DNA of 46,040 bases from Streptococcus cristatus. GTDB lineage: Bacteria; Bacillota; Bacilli; Lactobacillales; Streptococcaceae. The stretch spans positions 1 to 46,040 of the forward strand of contig NZ_RJPS01000013.1 in assembly GCF_003943505.1 (NCBI RefSeq), written 5' to 3'. Under the pieces are notes generated by a model that worked only from the letters and a program-made list of their open reading frames with translations, ran no database searches and was not told the DNA's origin. Made by a program: the position numbers and the translations under genes. How positions within the stretch are numbered: position 1 is the first letter of the stretch; each line of letters opens with the position of its first letter. Positions 16,848 to 24,107 of the stretch are shown here, in pieces.

Positions 16848-16874
16848 TACAATCCCTCCTTTCTGACAAAAACA

Positions 16875-16945
16875 CAGACCGTGTAGGAATCGAACCCACG
16901 ACTACAAGGTTGGAGCTTGTTATGTTTCCTCTACACCAACGGCCT
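16875..16945 (-). tRNA. tRNA-Trp (anticodon CCA), phage-borne
   Basis: The minus strand folds as a full cloverleaf: acceptor AGGCCGU/ACGGUCU (one G-U pair), D stem GUGU/ACAU with loop AGAGGAA, anticodon stem ACAAG/CUUGU with loop CUCCAAC (anticodon CCA), variable loop AGUC, T stem GUGGG/CCUAC with loop UUCGAUU, and discriminator G. CCA is not encoded. It is 71 nt long and lies inside the late operon between a small gene and large terminase, so it is probably processed from the late transcript. Confidence 0.92.
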
Positions 16946-16981
16946 AAAATAAAAAGAGGGAATTTCCCTCTAATATAAAAA

Positions 16982-17167
16982 TCATTTCATTTTACCAACC
17001 ATTTTTATTGTCAATTCAGTAAGTTCTCCAGAAATCCAAACAATACTGTAACTCGTTACTCCGTCTAATAACTTTCCGTTCAATGCAATTCGTCCACCCT
17101 CGGTTGAAAATTCATTTAACTCACGATGTTTTTTCCTCTTCTTCAAATAGTGTGGTCTATACCTCAT
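16982..17167 (-). CDS. Small basic phage protein of unknown function
   Basis: This 61-residue protein starts at ATG 17167, with GGAGG 7 nt upstream, 3 bp after the small terminase stop. The N-terminus is strongly basic (RYRPHYLKKRKKHR); the rest is predicted beta strands (GRIALNGKLLDGVTSYSIVW). I do not recognise a family. Coupling to the terminase genes suggests a packaging or head role, but nothing in the sequence proves it. Confidence 0.6.
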   Translation of the reverse strand: MRYRPHYLKKRKKHRELNEFSTEGGRIALNGKLLDGVTSYSIVWISGELTELTIKMVGKMK

Positions 17168-17170
17168 CGT

Positions 17171-17638
17171 CTAACCTCCAAACTTATCAAAAATACTTGT
17201 TTTCTTTTCTTCAACTTGTGGCACATACAATTTCATCCGACTGTCTACCGTCAGACCAAGCTGGGCCGCTGCGCGTGTTAAGTTGGTGGTCGCACGTTCT
17301 AAGCTATAAAGCATTTTATTTGGCAGAACCGTCCCTTTTTCATTTACATAAACATAGCCTTTTTGTTGCAAGCCACGGGACAATTCTTTATAAACCGCAT
17401 ACCAGGTGCAATATGTTTCTAAAACAGCTCGATCCAGATTTCTTAGGGGTAGCTTTCGCAAATCATTGATCACTCGTTTATATTCCGCTTTTGCGATAGG
17501 ATCAAAATGTTTTGGCGGTGTAATTTGCAGTGTGTCCAAGCCATCAGAAGCCTTGTCCTGTATGCTTTTACGAGCTATTTTTTCTTCTTTAGTTAAATGT
17601 TTCTTATTGTTTTCAACAATCTTCATTTTTCTTCCCAA
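17171..17638 (-). CDS. Terminase small subunit (P27 family)
   Basis: The best start is TTG 17638 (MGRKMKIVENN), 8 nt after AGGAGG; a GTG at 17647 abuts the ribosome site. The 155-residue protein has P27-type features (PPKHFDPIAKAEYKRVINDL, ETYCTWYAVYKELSRGL, TRAAAQLGLTVDSRMKL). It recognises the phage packaging site and partners the large subunit. It lies downstream of an HNH gene and a 198-bp non-coding gap, the arrangement of cos-type phages with HNH-assisted cutting. Confidence 0.88.
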   Translation of the reverse strand: MGRKMKIVENNKKHLTKEEKIARKSIQDKASDGLDTLQITPPKHFDPIAKAEYKRVINDLRKLPLRNLDRAVLETYCTWYAVYKELSRGLQQKGYVYVNEKGTVLPNKMLYSLERATTNLTRAAAQLGLTVDSRMKLYVPQVEEKKTSIFDKFGG

Positions 17639-17836
17639 AATTGACACCTCCTTTACTAAAATGGCTATTTTTTAAGTTTCAAAAAGGGAATTTTTCGTTC
17701 AGAAAAGGCCGCGTCCTTTAAAACCGAAACAATATAGCCCCGTTCAAAAAAATAGGGGGTAATTTCCGAACATTAAAGGTTTAATGATTATGTTTGTTCG
17801 TCCATCGTTTTTGAGGCTTGACAACTGATTGACAGG
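17639..17836. other. Non-coding gap between HNH and small terminase genes (possible cos region)
   Basis: This 198-bp stretch has no supported gene. It holds several A/T runs and a short C4/G5 pair (CCCCGTTC ... ATAGGGGG, about 17738-17757). In HNH-encoding cos phages the cohesive-end site usually lies in this position, but I cannot see its ends from sequence alone. Confidence 0.35.
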
Positions 17837-18175
17837 TCAGAGCAGACCCTTTCGGTCTCTAATCGCTCTTGCATCGTTGCATCTCTTGCAACTTGCTTTC
17901 AAGTTACTTCTGTCTAACCTTCTGTTCCAATCTTTCTTTATCGGAATCACATGATCTGTCATCGTCGCTTCTGCTCCACAGTACTCACAGATATAATCAT
18001 TCTCAAGCAGAACAATTCGACTAGTCTCTTTCCAAACTTTCGAATTGTAAAACGCTTTGACTTCTCGATCATACTTCCATCTCAAACGATTGTATTCTCT
18101 GTATTCATCCGAACGAGAACCATAATCGCTTAATGCTCTTCTTCCGTTTTGTATTGTTAGCTTTTGCGGTCGCAT
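17837..18175 (-). CDS. HNH endonuclease (terminase-associated)
   Basis: This 112-residue protein has a complete zinc-stabilised HNH motif: Cys63-x2-Cys66, Asp74-His75 (TDHVIP), Asn91 (SNLKASC) and Cys96-x2-Cys99-Asn100. In HK97 and Sfi21-like phages an HNH protein beside the terminase genes is needed for cos cleavage, and this gene's position directly upstream of the small terminase fits. It is the first gene of the late operon. The ATG at 18175 follows GAGAAGG. Confidence 0.92.
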   Translation of the reverse strand: MRPQKLTIQNGRRALSDYGSRSDEYREYNRLRWKYDREVKAFYNSKVWKETSRIVLLENDYICEYCGAEATMTDHVIPIKKDWNRRLDRSNLKASCKRCNDARAIRDRKGLL

Positions 18176-18202
18176 ACCTTCTCACCAATCTTTTTTAGAC
18201 CA

Positions 18203-18240
18203 ATAAATAAAAAGAGCAGTAATTTTCTGCCCTTTTTTGA
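18203..18240. terminator. Bidirectional terminator between early and late genes
   Basis: GAGCAG (18214-18219), loop TAATTTT, and CTGCCC (18227-18232) form a 6-bp stem with one wobble. T-rich tracts lie on both sides (minus: TTTTTATTTATT; plus: TTTTTTGA). It would end the early transcript. It also lies about 10 nt after a possible promoter, so late transcription starting there would have to pass it. Confidence 0.78.
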
Positions 18241-18247
18241 TACTACT

Positions 18248-18256
18248 ATAATAGCA
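18248..18256 (-). promoter_or_regulatory. Possible activator-dependent late promoter (extended -10)
   Basis: On the minus strand TGC-TATTAT (18256-18248) is an extended -10 without a recognisable -35 at 17 nt. Instead the -20 to -80 zone is filled by six 10-bp repeats. This layout is expected for a promoter that needs an activator. Confidence 0.45.
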
Positions 18257-18260
18257 CGTT

Positions 18261-18320
18261 GAAACTGCCACGCACTGACAATCACTGCCAAAAACTGCCA
18301 AAGACTGCCATTTACTGACA
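18261..18320. repeat. Six 10-bp direct repeats, exactly phased (nnnACTG[C/A]CA)
   Basis: Six consecutive 10-bp units start at 18261, 18271, 18281, 18291, 18301 and 18311, each ending ACTGCCA or ACTGACA. Spacing is one helical turn, so bound proteins would line up on one face. The last unit overlaps the stop codon of the DUF1492-like gene. They are probably binding sites, either for that regulator or for small terminase. Confidence 0.9.
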
Positions 18321-18719
18321 GGAGCGGTCTAAATCGCGTTTAGCCTGTCTAAGCAAACGATAGTAGGTCCTATCACTGCAATTCAATTCATCCATCACTT
18401 GCCATCTCGTCATCTTATCGATGTAAACCAAGCTCAGAATAGCCTGACTATCCGTGTTATCCAGAGAGTCAATTAGCCCCTGCAGTTCCCTCTGTTTTCT
18501 AATAGCCTCAGCGGTCTTCTGCTCTATTTCTTCCTTGGCCGTTAGTAGCTCAACATAGATATCATCTTGCTTACGTTTAACGCCCCCTGAAACTTTGTCC
18601 GGAGAAAATTTCTGGCTAGATAAGAGCGAGGCTTCGACCTTGTCTCTTCGTCTAATCAAACTTGCAATATACAGGTCAAGGTTTCTCAAATCCTTTAAAA
18701 TAGCTTTTGCCTTGCTCAC
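18312..18719 (-). CDS. Late regulator candidate (DUF1492 / sigma region 4-like)
   Basis: This 135-residue protein starts at GTG 18719, with AAGGAG 7 nt upstream. An N-terminal coiled coil (residues 1-85) is followed by a C-terminal helix-turn-helix like sigma factor region 4 (ILSLVYIDKMTRWQVMDEL then SDRTYYRLLRQAKRDLD). This matches the DUF1492, ArpU and RinA-type proteins that switch on late genes in Gram-positive phages. It is the last early gene; directly downstream are the phased repeats and an extended -10, consistent with its being the activator. Confidence 0.75.
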   Translation of the reverse strand: MSKAKAILKDLRNLDLYIASLIRRRDKVEASLLSSQKFSPDKVSGGVKRKQDDIYVELLTAKEEIEQKTAEAIRKQRELQGLIDSLDNTDSQAILSLVYIDKMTRWQVMDELNCSDRTYYRLLRQAKRDLDRSCQ

Positions 18720-18737
18720 TCTCTGTCTCCTTTATGA

Positions 18738-18790
18738 TATAATAATCTTATTGGAAATTTAGCTGAGGCAGAGAGCGCCTTGGCTTTTTT
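18738..18790 (+). ncRNA. Possible short antisense RNA (extended -10 plus terminator)
   Basis: On the plus strand TGA-TATAAT (18735-18743) is followed after about 18 nt by a 9-bp hairpin (AGCTGAGGC 18761-18769 with GCCTTGGCT 18777-18785) and T6. The predicted RNA of about 40 nt lies opposite the leader of the DUF1492-like gene. No -35 is clear. A near copy of this design occurs at 29498-29557. Confidence 0.4.
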
Positions 18791-18795
18791 GCTTT

Positions 18796-19041
18796 TCATC
18801 GGTTTAAAATCTTGACCACCTCAGAGATTTCTAAAGGCACCCGCACATGCTTCTCCTCATGCGAAAGGAATTTAGGGATCTTAAAATAAATGATTGTTTG
18901 ATTTGGTGCCTCTTGCCTCATTGTTTCAATGTATTTCACCAAATCGCTATTGAATGCGATATTGCCTAACAGAACGAACCTTGGCAACGCCTGTCTAATC
19001 AGCTTAGGTCTTCCTGAGTAAGGGTGTCTTCTAGGTTTCAT
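18796..19041 (-). CDS. Small basic phage protein of unknown function
   Basis: The start is ATG 19041 (MKPRRHPYSGRPK), with GAGAGGTG 6 nt upstream; a GTG 9 bp earlier falls in that ribosome site. The 81 residues have a basic N-terminus and a more hydrophobic middle (PRFVLLGNIAFNSDLVKYI). I do not recognise a family. It follows a zinc-ribbon gene by 5 bp and may be part of the same early unit. Confidence 0.55.
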   Translation of the reverse strand: MKPRRHPYSGRPKLIRQALPRFVLLGNIAFNSDLVKYIETMRQEAPNQTIIYFKIPKFLSHEEKHVRVPLEISEVVKILNR

Positions 19042-19046
19042 GTTGG

Positions 19047-19223
19047 TCACCTCTCAATCCCATAGTACTCATAGCCGCATGCTACACAGCAAAATCCGTA
19101 ACGATTAAAATATTCATCAAATAGACCAATCTTGCTATCGCATATAGGACAATGCGTCCTGCGATATCTTTTTTCTTTGCTCAGACCGTTCAAAATTTTC
19201 TTTTTGCGTTGACGTTTATTCAA
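19047..19223 (-). CDS. Zinc-ribbon small protein (TTG start)
   Basis: The 58-residue frame starts at TTG 19223, 7 nt after AAAGGAG, overlapping the upstream stop by 8 bp. A basic N-terminus (NKRQRKKK) precedes two Cys pairs (CPIC at 25-28 and CVAC at 46-49, 17 residues apart), the pattern of a zinc ribbon. It probably binds nucleic acid or a host protein. Many streptococcal phages carry a gene of this kind here; the function is unknown. The lack of an ATG start makes it easy to overlook. Confidence 0.7.
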   Translation of the reverse strand: MNKRQRKKKILNGLSKEKRYRRTHCPICDSKIGLFDEYFNRYGFCCVACGYEYYGIER

Positions 19224-19602
19224 TTGTATGCTCCTTTCTCATTTCTTCAAGCCTTTCTTGCATCGGATCGATGGTATTCAATTCTTTAAGCCTTGGCCAC
19301 ATTCCGCCTACAAGACAAGAAATGCTTCTGGTTTCATTGATTTGCTTAGGTATTTCTTTAAAATCCCACCACTCTGAACCATCATATTCTCCTCGCTCCA
19401 ACCACCAACCTTTGCCAACAATGACTAAGTCAGTAGGAACGTGAGCGGCACCGTATCCGCTATGATAATTAGCTTGCTTGGCAAGTCTCTCAAAATTTTC
19501 TTTAGTGATTTTAAAGTCTGAGCCTTGAATATATCTGACGTCCTCAAACGTTTTGCCATGGTCTCTTAAAACCTCTAAGGTTTCCTCCCAAAGATTTGTC
19601 AT
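19216..19602 (-). CDS. Hypothetical phage protein (128 aa)
   Basis: The start is ATG 19602 (MTNLWEETLEVLR), 6 nt after AGGAGG; earlier in-frame codons lie in the upstream gene. The protein contains many aromatic residues (GKGWWLERGEYDGSEWWDFKE), which suggests a compact beta fold, and ends in an acidic helix (MQERLEEMRKEHTIE). I do not recognise a family. It is coupled to a DUF1642 gene upstream (3-bp overlap region) and a zinc-ribbon gene downstream. Confidence 0.6.
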   Translation of the reverse strand: MTNLWEETLEVLRDHGKTFEDVRYIQGSDFKITKENFERLAKQANYHSGYGAAHVPTDLVIVGKGWWLERGEYDGSEWWDFKEIPKQINETRSISCLVGGMWPRLKELNTIDPMQERLEEMRKEHTIE

Positions 19603-19603
19603 T

Positions 19604-20128
19604 TTACACCTCCTCAACTTCCACACCCTCGCAAGAGAAAACCCAGCCAAAACCTGCCTCTTCTAGTTCTTTTCGGGTGAATTTGGTTCTGAATCGGTGC
19701 CACTCTGCACACCAAAACATTTTGCCATCTTTTGCGCACAATAATTGAGCGTGGTTTTTGTAATTTCTCGCTTTGGGCATGGAAATTCGATACCGCTTCT
19801 CTTTATCGACCTCGTAGCCAAATTGATGCATATTGACGAGGATTTGAAATGGTTTTGTGCTAGCATTTAGAAACCACTTTTCAAACTCATTAAGTTTAGC
19901 ACCGTCAAAAATCGATGGAATATTATGAGCATATCGAAACAAATTCCCTTCAAAATCATCCTTATTCTCTTCATACCAATCCGCCACAAGCTGCGGTACT
20001 ACGACTTTTTCTGGTTCGTCTAGTTGTTCTAAATCTTGTAAAAAGATTTGGCGCGCTAGCTCTGCTCCTTCAGCATCCCATACACCCTCAAGTTTTTTAT
20101 ACTTCTCAATCAATCGCTGTACTTTCAT
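19604..20128 (-). CDS. DUF1642 family phage protein
   Basis: This 174-residue protein matches the DUF1642 pattern common in streptococcal and lactococcal phages: an N-terminal helical region, the phrase KVVVPQLVADWYEENKDD, then ILVNMHQFGYEVDKEKRY. The C-terminal part has FRTKFTRKELEEAGFGW. The function is unknown. It lies just downstream of the replication origin and starts the small-gene cluster between replication and late genes. The ribosome site is GATAGGAAG before ATG. Confidence 0.8.
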   Translation of the reverse strand: MKVQRLIEKYKKLEGVWDAEGAELARQIFLQDLEQLDEPEKVVVPQLVADWYEENKDDFEGNLFRYAHNIPSIFDGAKLNEFEKWFLNASTKPFQILVNMHQFGYEVDKEKRYRISMPKARNYKNHAQLLCAKDGKMFWCAEWHRFRTKFTRKELEEAGFGWVFSCEGVEVEEV

Positions 20129-20513
20129 CTTCCTATCCCTTTTTGTATATTAATTCATTTTTATGTATATTTTAAACAAGGTTACAAGGTTACATCACTT
20201 TCCGAAAAACATATTTTATAAAAAACAAGAATGCTGTTATATCAACGTTTATAGCACTTGCTATTTTTACTTATTAAATATTTTATATAAATGATGTAAC
20301 CATACTAATAGACACCTCAAAAACTCAATAGTATCAAGGCTTTAGGTCGGTTACATCACTTTTTTAAAAATTTTATCAAAAATAGCGCTCAAACCGTTGA
20401 TATAACTGGTTTTTCTTGCGGTTACATCATTGATGTAACCTGATGTAACCGAAACGTGATTTTTGACCATTTTTGGCCTAAAAGGTTACATCATTTTCAC
20501 TGAGGTTACATCA
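20129..20513. other. Phage replication origin with eight 10-bp iterons
   Basis: Eight exact copies of GGTTACATCA or its complement lie at 20188, 20292(-), 20349, 20420, 20431(-), 20441(-), 20484 and 20504, plus a partial copy at 20180. Three are packed at 20420-20450 in opposed orientations. A very A/T-rich stretch lies between the first copies (20199-20291), a candidate unwinding site. It follows the primase/helicase genes, where Sfi21-like phages have their origin. No gene is supported here; the last iteron enters the end of the VapE gene. Confidence 0.88.
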
Positions 20514-21906
20514 CTTCCGTTTGTATATTTTTTCTAAAATATGCACGCATCGTTTTGCCTCTAACCTTTTTAACCTTATATTCCCAGTCCTGATTATTAT
20601 CCATAATCAACTTGATTTTCCTAGCAATCTTTTCGCCTCTAGCACTATCGATGTCAAAAACATTCTTTAAAATCTGTTTAGCAGATACGCTCGATTGAAG
20701 TTTTACACCTTCATAAAGCAAACCAGCCTCATTGCGATAGCTACCATCATTGAAGTAAGACCAGGTATATTGATGCTGCTGAGTGACTGAGAAATCTTCC
20801 CATTCTTCTGGAACCAGCATTTCAAGATAGTCGTATACTTGCGATTCGGCTTCATCTTTATAAGTGAAACGTTCCTTGTAGACTGCAAGCTCAGCCTCGA
20901 AATCATCATTAAAGGTAAGCGTAAATCCTTTTTTGTAAATAGCCACTGCTTCGCCCCAAAGTTGAAGCACGTCATGATCAGTCATATCAAAAGGTTTGAC
21001 AAATTGCTGGCCTGCATCCACCAGCACAGGCAGAAAGCGCCGCTCGCCAGTCTTATCGCCCAGATACTCAATTTTATTACTGGTTCTTGCGATCACAAAG
21101 TTCTTAGGGAATTTCTCGGCCCTACGACCGTAGGAACGGCGGAAGGACAATTCGGTCTTGGTCACGAAGGCTTTTAGCTCATCAAAAGTAGTTTTTCTGG
21201 AAGCGACCATCTCGTCATCATTAACAATTAACGATTTCAGCATAATTTCATAGTTATCTTTATCCATAAAATCTTTAGCCGAATCCGTGTACCAGTCAAC
21301 AGCTATCTTTTGCAAGAAAGTGGTCTTCCCCGCCCCTTGGCCACCGACCAAGTCGAGCGTGTAGTCAAATTTGACCCAGGGATTAAAAACCTTAGAAACC
21401 GCACCAACAAAGAACATAACAGCTATTTTCTGGACGAAGATGCTATCCTCTGCACCCAACCAAGTTTGAAATACCTGGGCAAGTCGCTCTTTATGATCCC
21501 ATGACTCATATGCATTTTCCATATATTCCTTAACCGGATTGTAGGTTTTTTCTGCAAAAAATGCTTCAATGCCATCTCTTAATGCTCCGGCTTTAAAGAC
21601 TGTTTTGAAGTGATTTTCCAAGTAAACACTCAAATAGGATTCGAAGGAAGACGGTAGCTGCCCCTTTCTCAACTGGATAGCATCCAGTTTTACATCCTCT
21701 ACAATTTCGTGCTCTCCAGTAAACTCGTTGTGTCGAAGAAAATCATTGAGCTTACTGTCGCTTTTCATAGCAAGTAGTACATTTCTGGGGCTGTCTGCCA
21801 CAATAGATTCGATTTCAATCTGTTCACCTTCGTCATTCAAAATTTTCTTTTTTCGACGTGAAAACTGCTTGATTGAAATATTCACGACATCACCTATTAT
21901 GGTCAC
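20506..21906 (-). CDS. VapE-like replication ATPase/helicase (virulence-associated E family)
   Basis: This 466-residue protein has a Walker A motif GGQGAGKT (188-195), a Walker B-like LIVNDDEM (226-233) and RTSNKIEYLGDKTGERRFLP, diagnostic of the VirE/VapE family of replication helicases. It acts with the prim-pol primase encoded just upstream and with the origin next to its 3' end. The GTG at 21906 touches a G-run; GTG 21885, four bases after the upstream stop and behind AGGTGA, is an alternative start that shortens it by seven residues. Confidence 0.92.
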   Translation of the reverse strand: MTIIGDVVNISIKQFSRRKKKILNDEGEQIEIESIVADSPRNVLLAMKSDSKLNDFLRHNEFTGEHEIVEDVKLDAIQLRKGQLPSSFESYLSVYLENHFKTVFKAGALRDGIEAFFAEKTYNPVKEYMENAYESWDHKERLAQVFQTWLGAEDSIFVQKIAVMFFVGAVSKVFNPWVKFDYTLDLVGGQGAGKTTFLQKIAVDWYTDSAKDFMDKDNYEIMLKSLIVNDDEMVASRKTTFDELKAFVTKTELSFRRSYGRRAEKFPKNFVIARTSNKIEYLGDKTGERRFLPVLVDAGQQFVKPFDMTDHDVLQLWGEAVAIYKKGFTLTFNDDFEAELAVYKERFTYKDEAESQVYDYLEMLVPEEWEDFSVTQQHQYTWSYFNDGSYRNEAGLLYEGVKLQSSVSAKQILKNVFDIDSARGEKIARKIKLIMDNNQDWEYKVKKVRGKTMRAYFRKNIQTEVM

Positions 21907-22717
21907 CCCCCCTCATGTGTTTCCTGATCATAGATTCAACAGTTCGCCTCAGTTCCTTTTGACCAAGAGACTCCATTGAATTGTTGTTAGCCGTTTCTGC
22001 AAGTGTTAAGATGCAGCTTGACTCTACCGACCGGCTCAAGAGCCCACCGACAAACTTCGCAAGCGTATCATTTCTACTGCCTTCATCCCCAAATCCAAGG
22101 GCAATCATTTCAAAGAGTTCTGTGGTTCGATTACGTTTTCCAGCTCCTTTGCTCATTTGATAGTAGATATTATCCAGGTCGCTACCTGGGTTCTTTTTGT
22201 TGTATTCCTTTTTTATGGCCAGAACCAGCTTTCGACTGGCTGTAACTATGGTGCCACCTTCCTTAGATTTTTCTTCATCCCAAGTATAGACACCTTTTGG
22301 GGTTTTAGACGGAGCCACTAATACATAGTTATTCGGATGAGCTTTGACATCCACACCTGGCAGAAACCCAATCATCTGAGTCATGGACACATCAGGATGT
22401 TTGAAATAAAAAATATGTTTTCCGCCGCTAGCAGTTCGGGCCTGTAGTGTTGGAGTTATCAAGTTGAGATGATCCCAATTTGCCAGGCTCTCATAGCCAT
22501 TAGCTTTACCATGTAAGTCCACATCGATAACGAAAAATTTATCAGTCCGAACAGCAATGTTGCTTTCAGGGTGTTGAGTCCAATATTTTTCAATTTCCTG
22601 AGCAGTCATCGGCGGGGTATCTGCAAATTTAATTGCTGGTTGCTTTCCGTTAGGCACGATGGGAATTACGGAAAAGCCAGCTTTTTGATATTTGAGAGCA
22701 TATTCTTTCATTCCCAT
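21890..22717 (-). CDS. Bifunctional primase-polymerase (prim-pol)
   Basis: This 275-residue protein carries prim-pol signatures: GFSVIPIVPNGKQPAI at the N-terminus, the metal-binding Asp65-Val-Asp67 in FFVIDVDLHG and His101 in GGKHIFYF. It makes primers at the phage origin. The C-terminal region (from about residue 185) is helical and Arg/Ser-rich (RNRTTELFEMIALGFGDEGSRNDTLAKF), like primase C-terminal linker domains. The ATG at 22717 has GGGAGG upstream. It overlaps the VapE gene. Confidence 0.93.
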   Translation of the reverse strand: MGMKEYALKYQKAGFSVIPIVPNGKQPAIKFADTPPMTAQEIEKYWTQHPESNIAVRTDKFFVIDVDLHGKANGYESLANWDHLNLITPTLQARTASGGKHIFYFKHPDVSMTQMIGFLPGVDVKAHPNNYVLVAPSKTPKGVYTWDEEKSKEGGTIVTASRKLVLAIKKEYNKKNPGSDLDNIYYQMSKGAGKRNRTTELFEMIALGFGDEGSRNDTLAKFVGGLLSRSVESSCILTLAETANNNSMESLGQKELRRTVESMIRKHMRGGDHNR

Positions 22718-22729
22718 TTCAGTACCTCC

Positions 22730-23122
22730 CTAGAATGGCAAATCATCGTCTTGGATATCCATTGGTTTGCTATTCCCAAATGGTTGCCCTGAGTTTTGTT
22801 GGGTACGACTTTCCAGAAGCTGGAAGTTGTCTGCAACAACTTCTGTGACATAGACTCGCTGGCCTTGCTGATTGTCGTAATTACGAGTCTGAATGCGACC
22901 AGTAATTCCGATTAGAACGCCTTTTTTAGCCCAATTAGCAAGATTTTCAGCCTGTTGGTTCCAGATAACAACATTAATAAAGTCCGCTTCACGCTCACCT
23001 TTTTGATTTTTAAAGTTGCGATTCACAGCCAGAGTAAAGGTTGCGACCGCTTGGTTTTGCGGTGTATAGCGAAGTTCAGCATCACGGGTCATACGCCCGA
23101 CAAGTACAACATTATTGATCAT
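22730..23122 (-). CDS. ssb: Single-stranded DNA-binding protein
   Basis: This is a standard 130-residue SSB. It has an OB fold (residues 1-105: [39 protein letters not shown]), a short Gln/Asn-rich linker and the acidic tip DDDLPF that recruits repair and replication partners. It coats single strands in phage replication and recombination. It lies between the annealase/small-gene block and the primase gene and overlaps the upstream gene by 4 bp. Confidence 0.97.
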   Translation of the reverse strand: MINNVVLVGRMTRDAELRYTPQNQAVATFTLAVNRNFKNQKGEREADFINVVIWNQQAENLANWAKKGVLIGITGRIQTRNYDNQQGQRVYVTEVVADNFQLLESRTQQNSGQPFGNSKPMDIQDDDLPF

Positions 23123-23412
23123 TTTTTTATTTCCCCCAAAATTCTACCGAACGTCTCCTCATCAATACTGTATGCTCCTGGGTAGCTTCTTTTCAATGGC
23201 TGGATAATTTTAGTAACAATTTCTTTTAAGGACATATCTGAAATTTCAAGACAAAAGAAATCGTTCTTAGTGTAGTTGTAAACACAATCAATTTCTCCGT
23301 GCTTATAACATACACCCCAAATCTCACCTTGATGCTGATAAACCAGGATCTTATCATAATAAACGCTCTGTATTTCTATCGGGCGTTTGCGCCCCAGTTC
23401 CGTATATCCCAT
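23119..23412 (-). CDS. Hypothetical phage protein between ERF and SSB genes
   Basis: The protein has 97 residues, many aromatic ([20 protein letters not shown]), and ends in a helix ([10 protein letters not shown]). It is tightly coupled: its ATG shares one base with the stop of the ERF gene and its end overlaps ssb by 4 bp. No family recognised; a recombination role is suggested only by context. Confidence 0.6.
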   Translation of the reverse strand: MGYTELGRKRPIEIQSVYYDKILVYQHQGEIWGVCYKHGEIDCVYNYTKNDFFCLEISDMSLKEIVTKIIQPLKRSYPGAYSIDEETFGRILGEIKK

Positions 23413-24098
23413 TATTCAATTCCTTTCGCTTTTTTTGTTTTTTCGATTAGCTCTTGAGCTTCTTCCAATCTGTCAGCTGGTATAAGCTCAATTTTTTCTA
23501 CGCCAAGCTGGTCGATGAACCATACTCCAACCGTATTAACTGGACCGCCTGAAGCCTCCGCAATGTTTTTGATGTCTTCACGCAGCTTCTTTGCCTGGGC
23601 TCCTGTGATGTACTTAACATTACCAGATGCTCTCTGATTCTGTTTCTGATTTGATGCAGGTTTGCTTTGAGCTGGTTTTTGAGCTGGTGCTTGCTTTCCA
23701 GTTTGGCTTGCATATTCATCAGTATCAGGATCCTTGTTGTCATCGATAGCAAATAGTCCGTTCAAAGCATATTTTCTAGCATAACTCGAAGCTGTCCCTG
23801 TGATCTGACTGCCGTCCATCCCTTTTTTGGTTTCCTCTTCACGCGCTGATGCTTTGGCTCCAATAGCCTCACCTTCAGCAAAAAGTGTAACAGATGCCTC
23901 AACATAATGCCGCCCCTTGATGTAAACAATCTCGTCGCTCAAGGTAATTGCTGCATTATGCTTTTTTAAAATCGGCTTTAGAGCCTCTAGAATGTCCTCT
24001 GCGCTCCGGTAATTATATTTTCCAAAGGAGTTATACTGTCCCTTTGGAGCAACCAATTCACTTTGAATCGCTTGCAATACTCCAAATATTTTTCCCAT
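23412..24098 (-). CDS. ERF-type single-strand annealing recombinase
   Basis: This 228-residue protein has the ERF superfamily phrases YNYRSAEDILEALKPILKKH and SSYARKYALNGLFAIDDNKDPD. ERF proteins anneal complementary single strands during phage recombination. The Gln/Ala/Lys-rich stretch near residues 135-165 is a flexible linker. It lies upstream of ssb and downstream of helicase and resolvase genes, so this block provides a full phage recombination set. No dedicated exonuclease is seen. Confidence 0.9.
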   Translation of the reverse strand: MGKIFGVLQAIQSELVAPKGQYNSFGKYNYRSAEDILEALKPILKKHNAAITLSDEIVYIKGRHYVEASVTLFAEGEAIGAKASAREEETKKGMDGSQITGTASSYARKYALNGLFAIDDNKDPDTDEYASQTGKQAPAQKPAQSKPASNQKQNQRASGNVKYITGAQAKKLREDIKNIAEASGGPVNTVGVWFIDQLGVEKIELIPADRLEEAQELIEKTKKAKGIE

Positions 24099-24107
24099 TG
24101 CGACTCC

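Noticed and set aside
16875..16945. tRNA-Trp as a UGA suppressor, because of the U11-A24 pair seen in the E. coli Hirsh mutant
   Set aside because: U11-A24 is normal in Firmicute tRNA-Trp, so it does not suggest suppression; the anticodon reads UGG only.
18261..18320. CRISPR array
   Set aside because: Units are 10 bp, contiguous and without spacers, and there is no cas gene.
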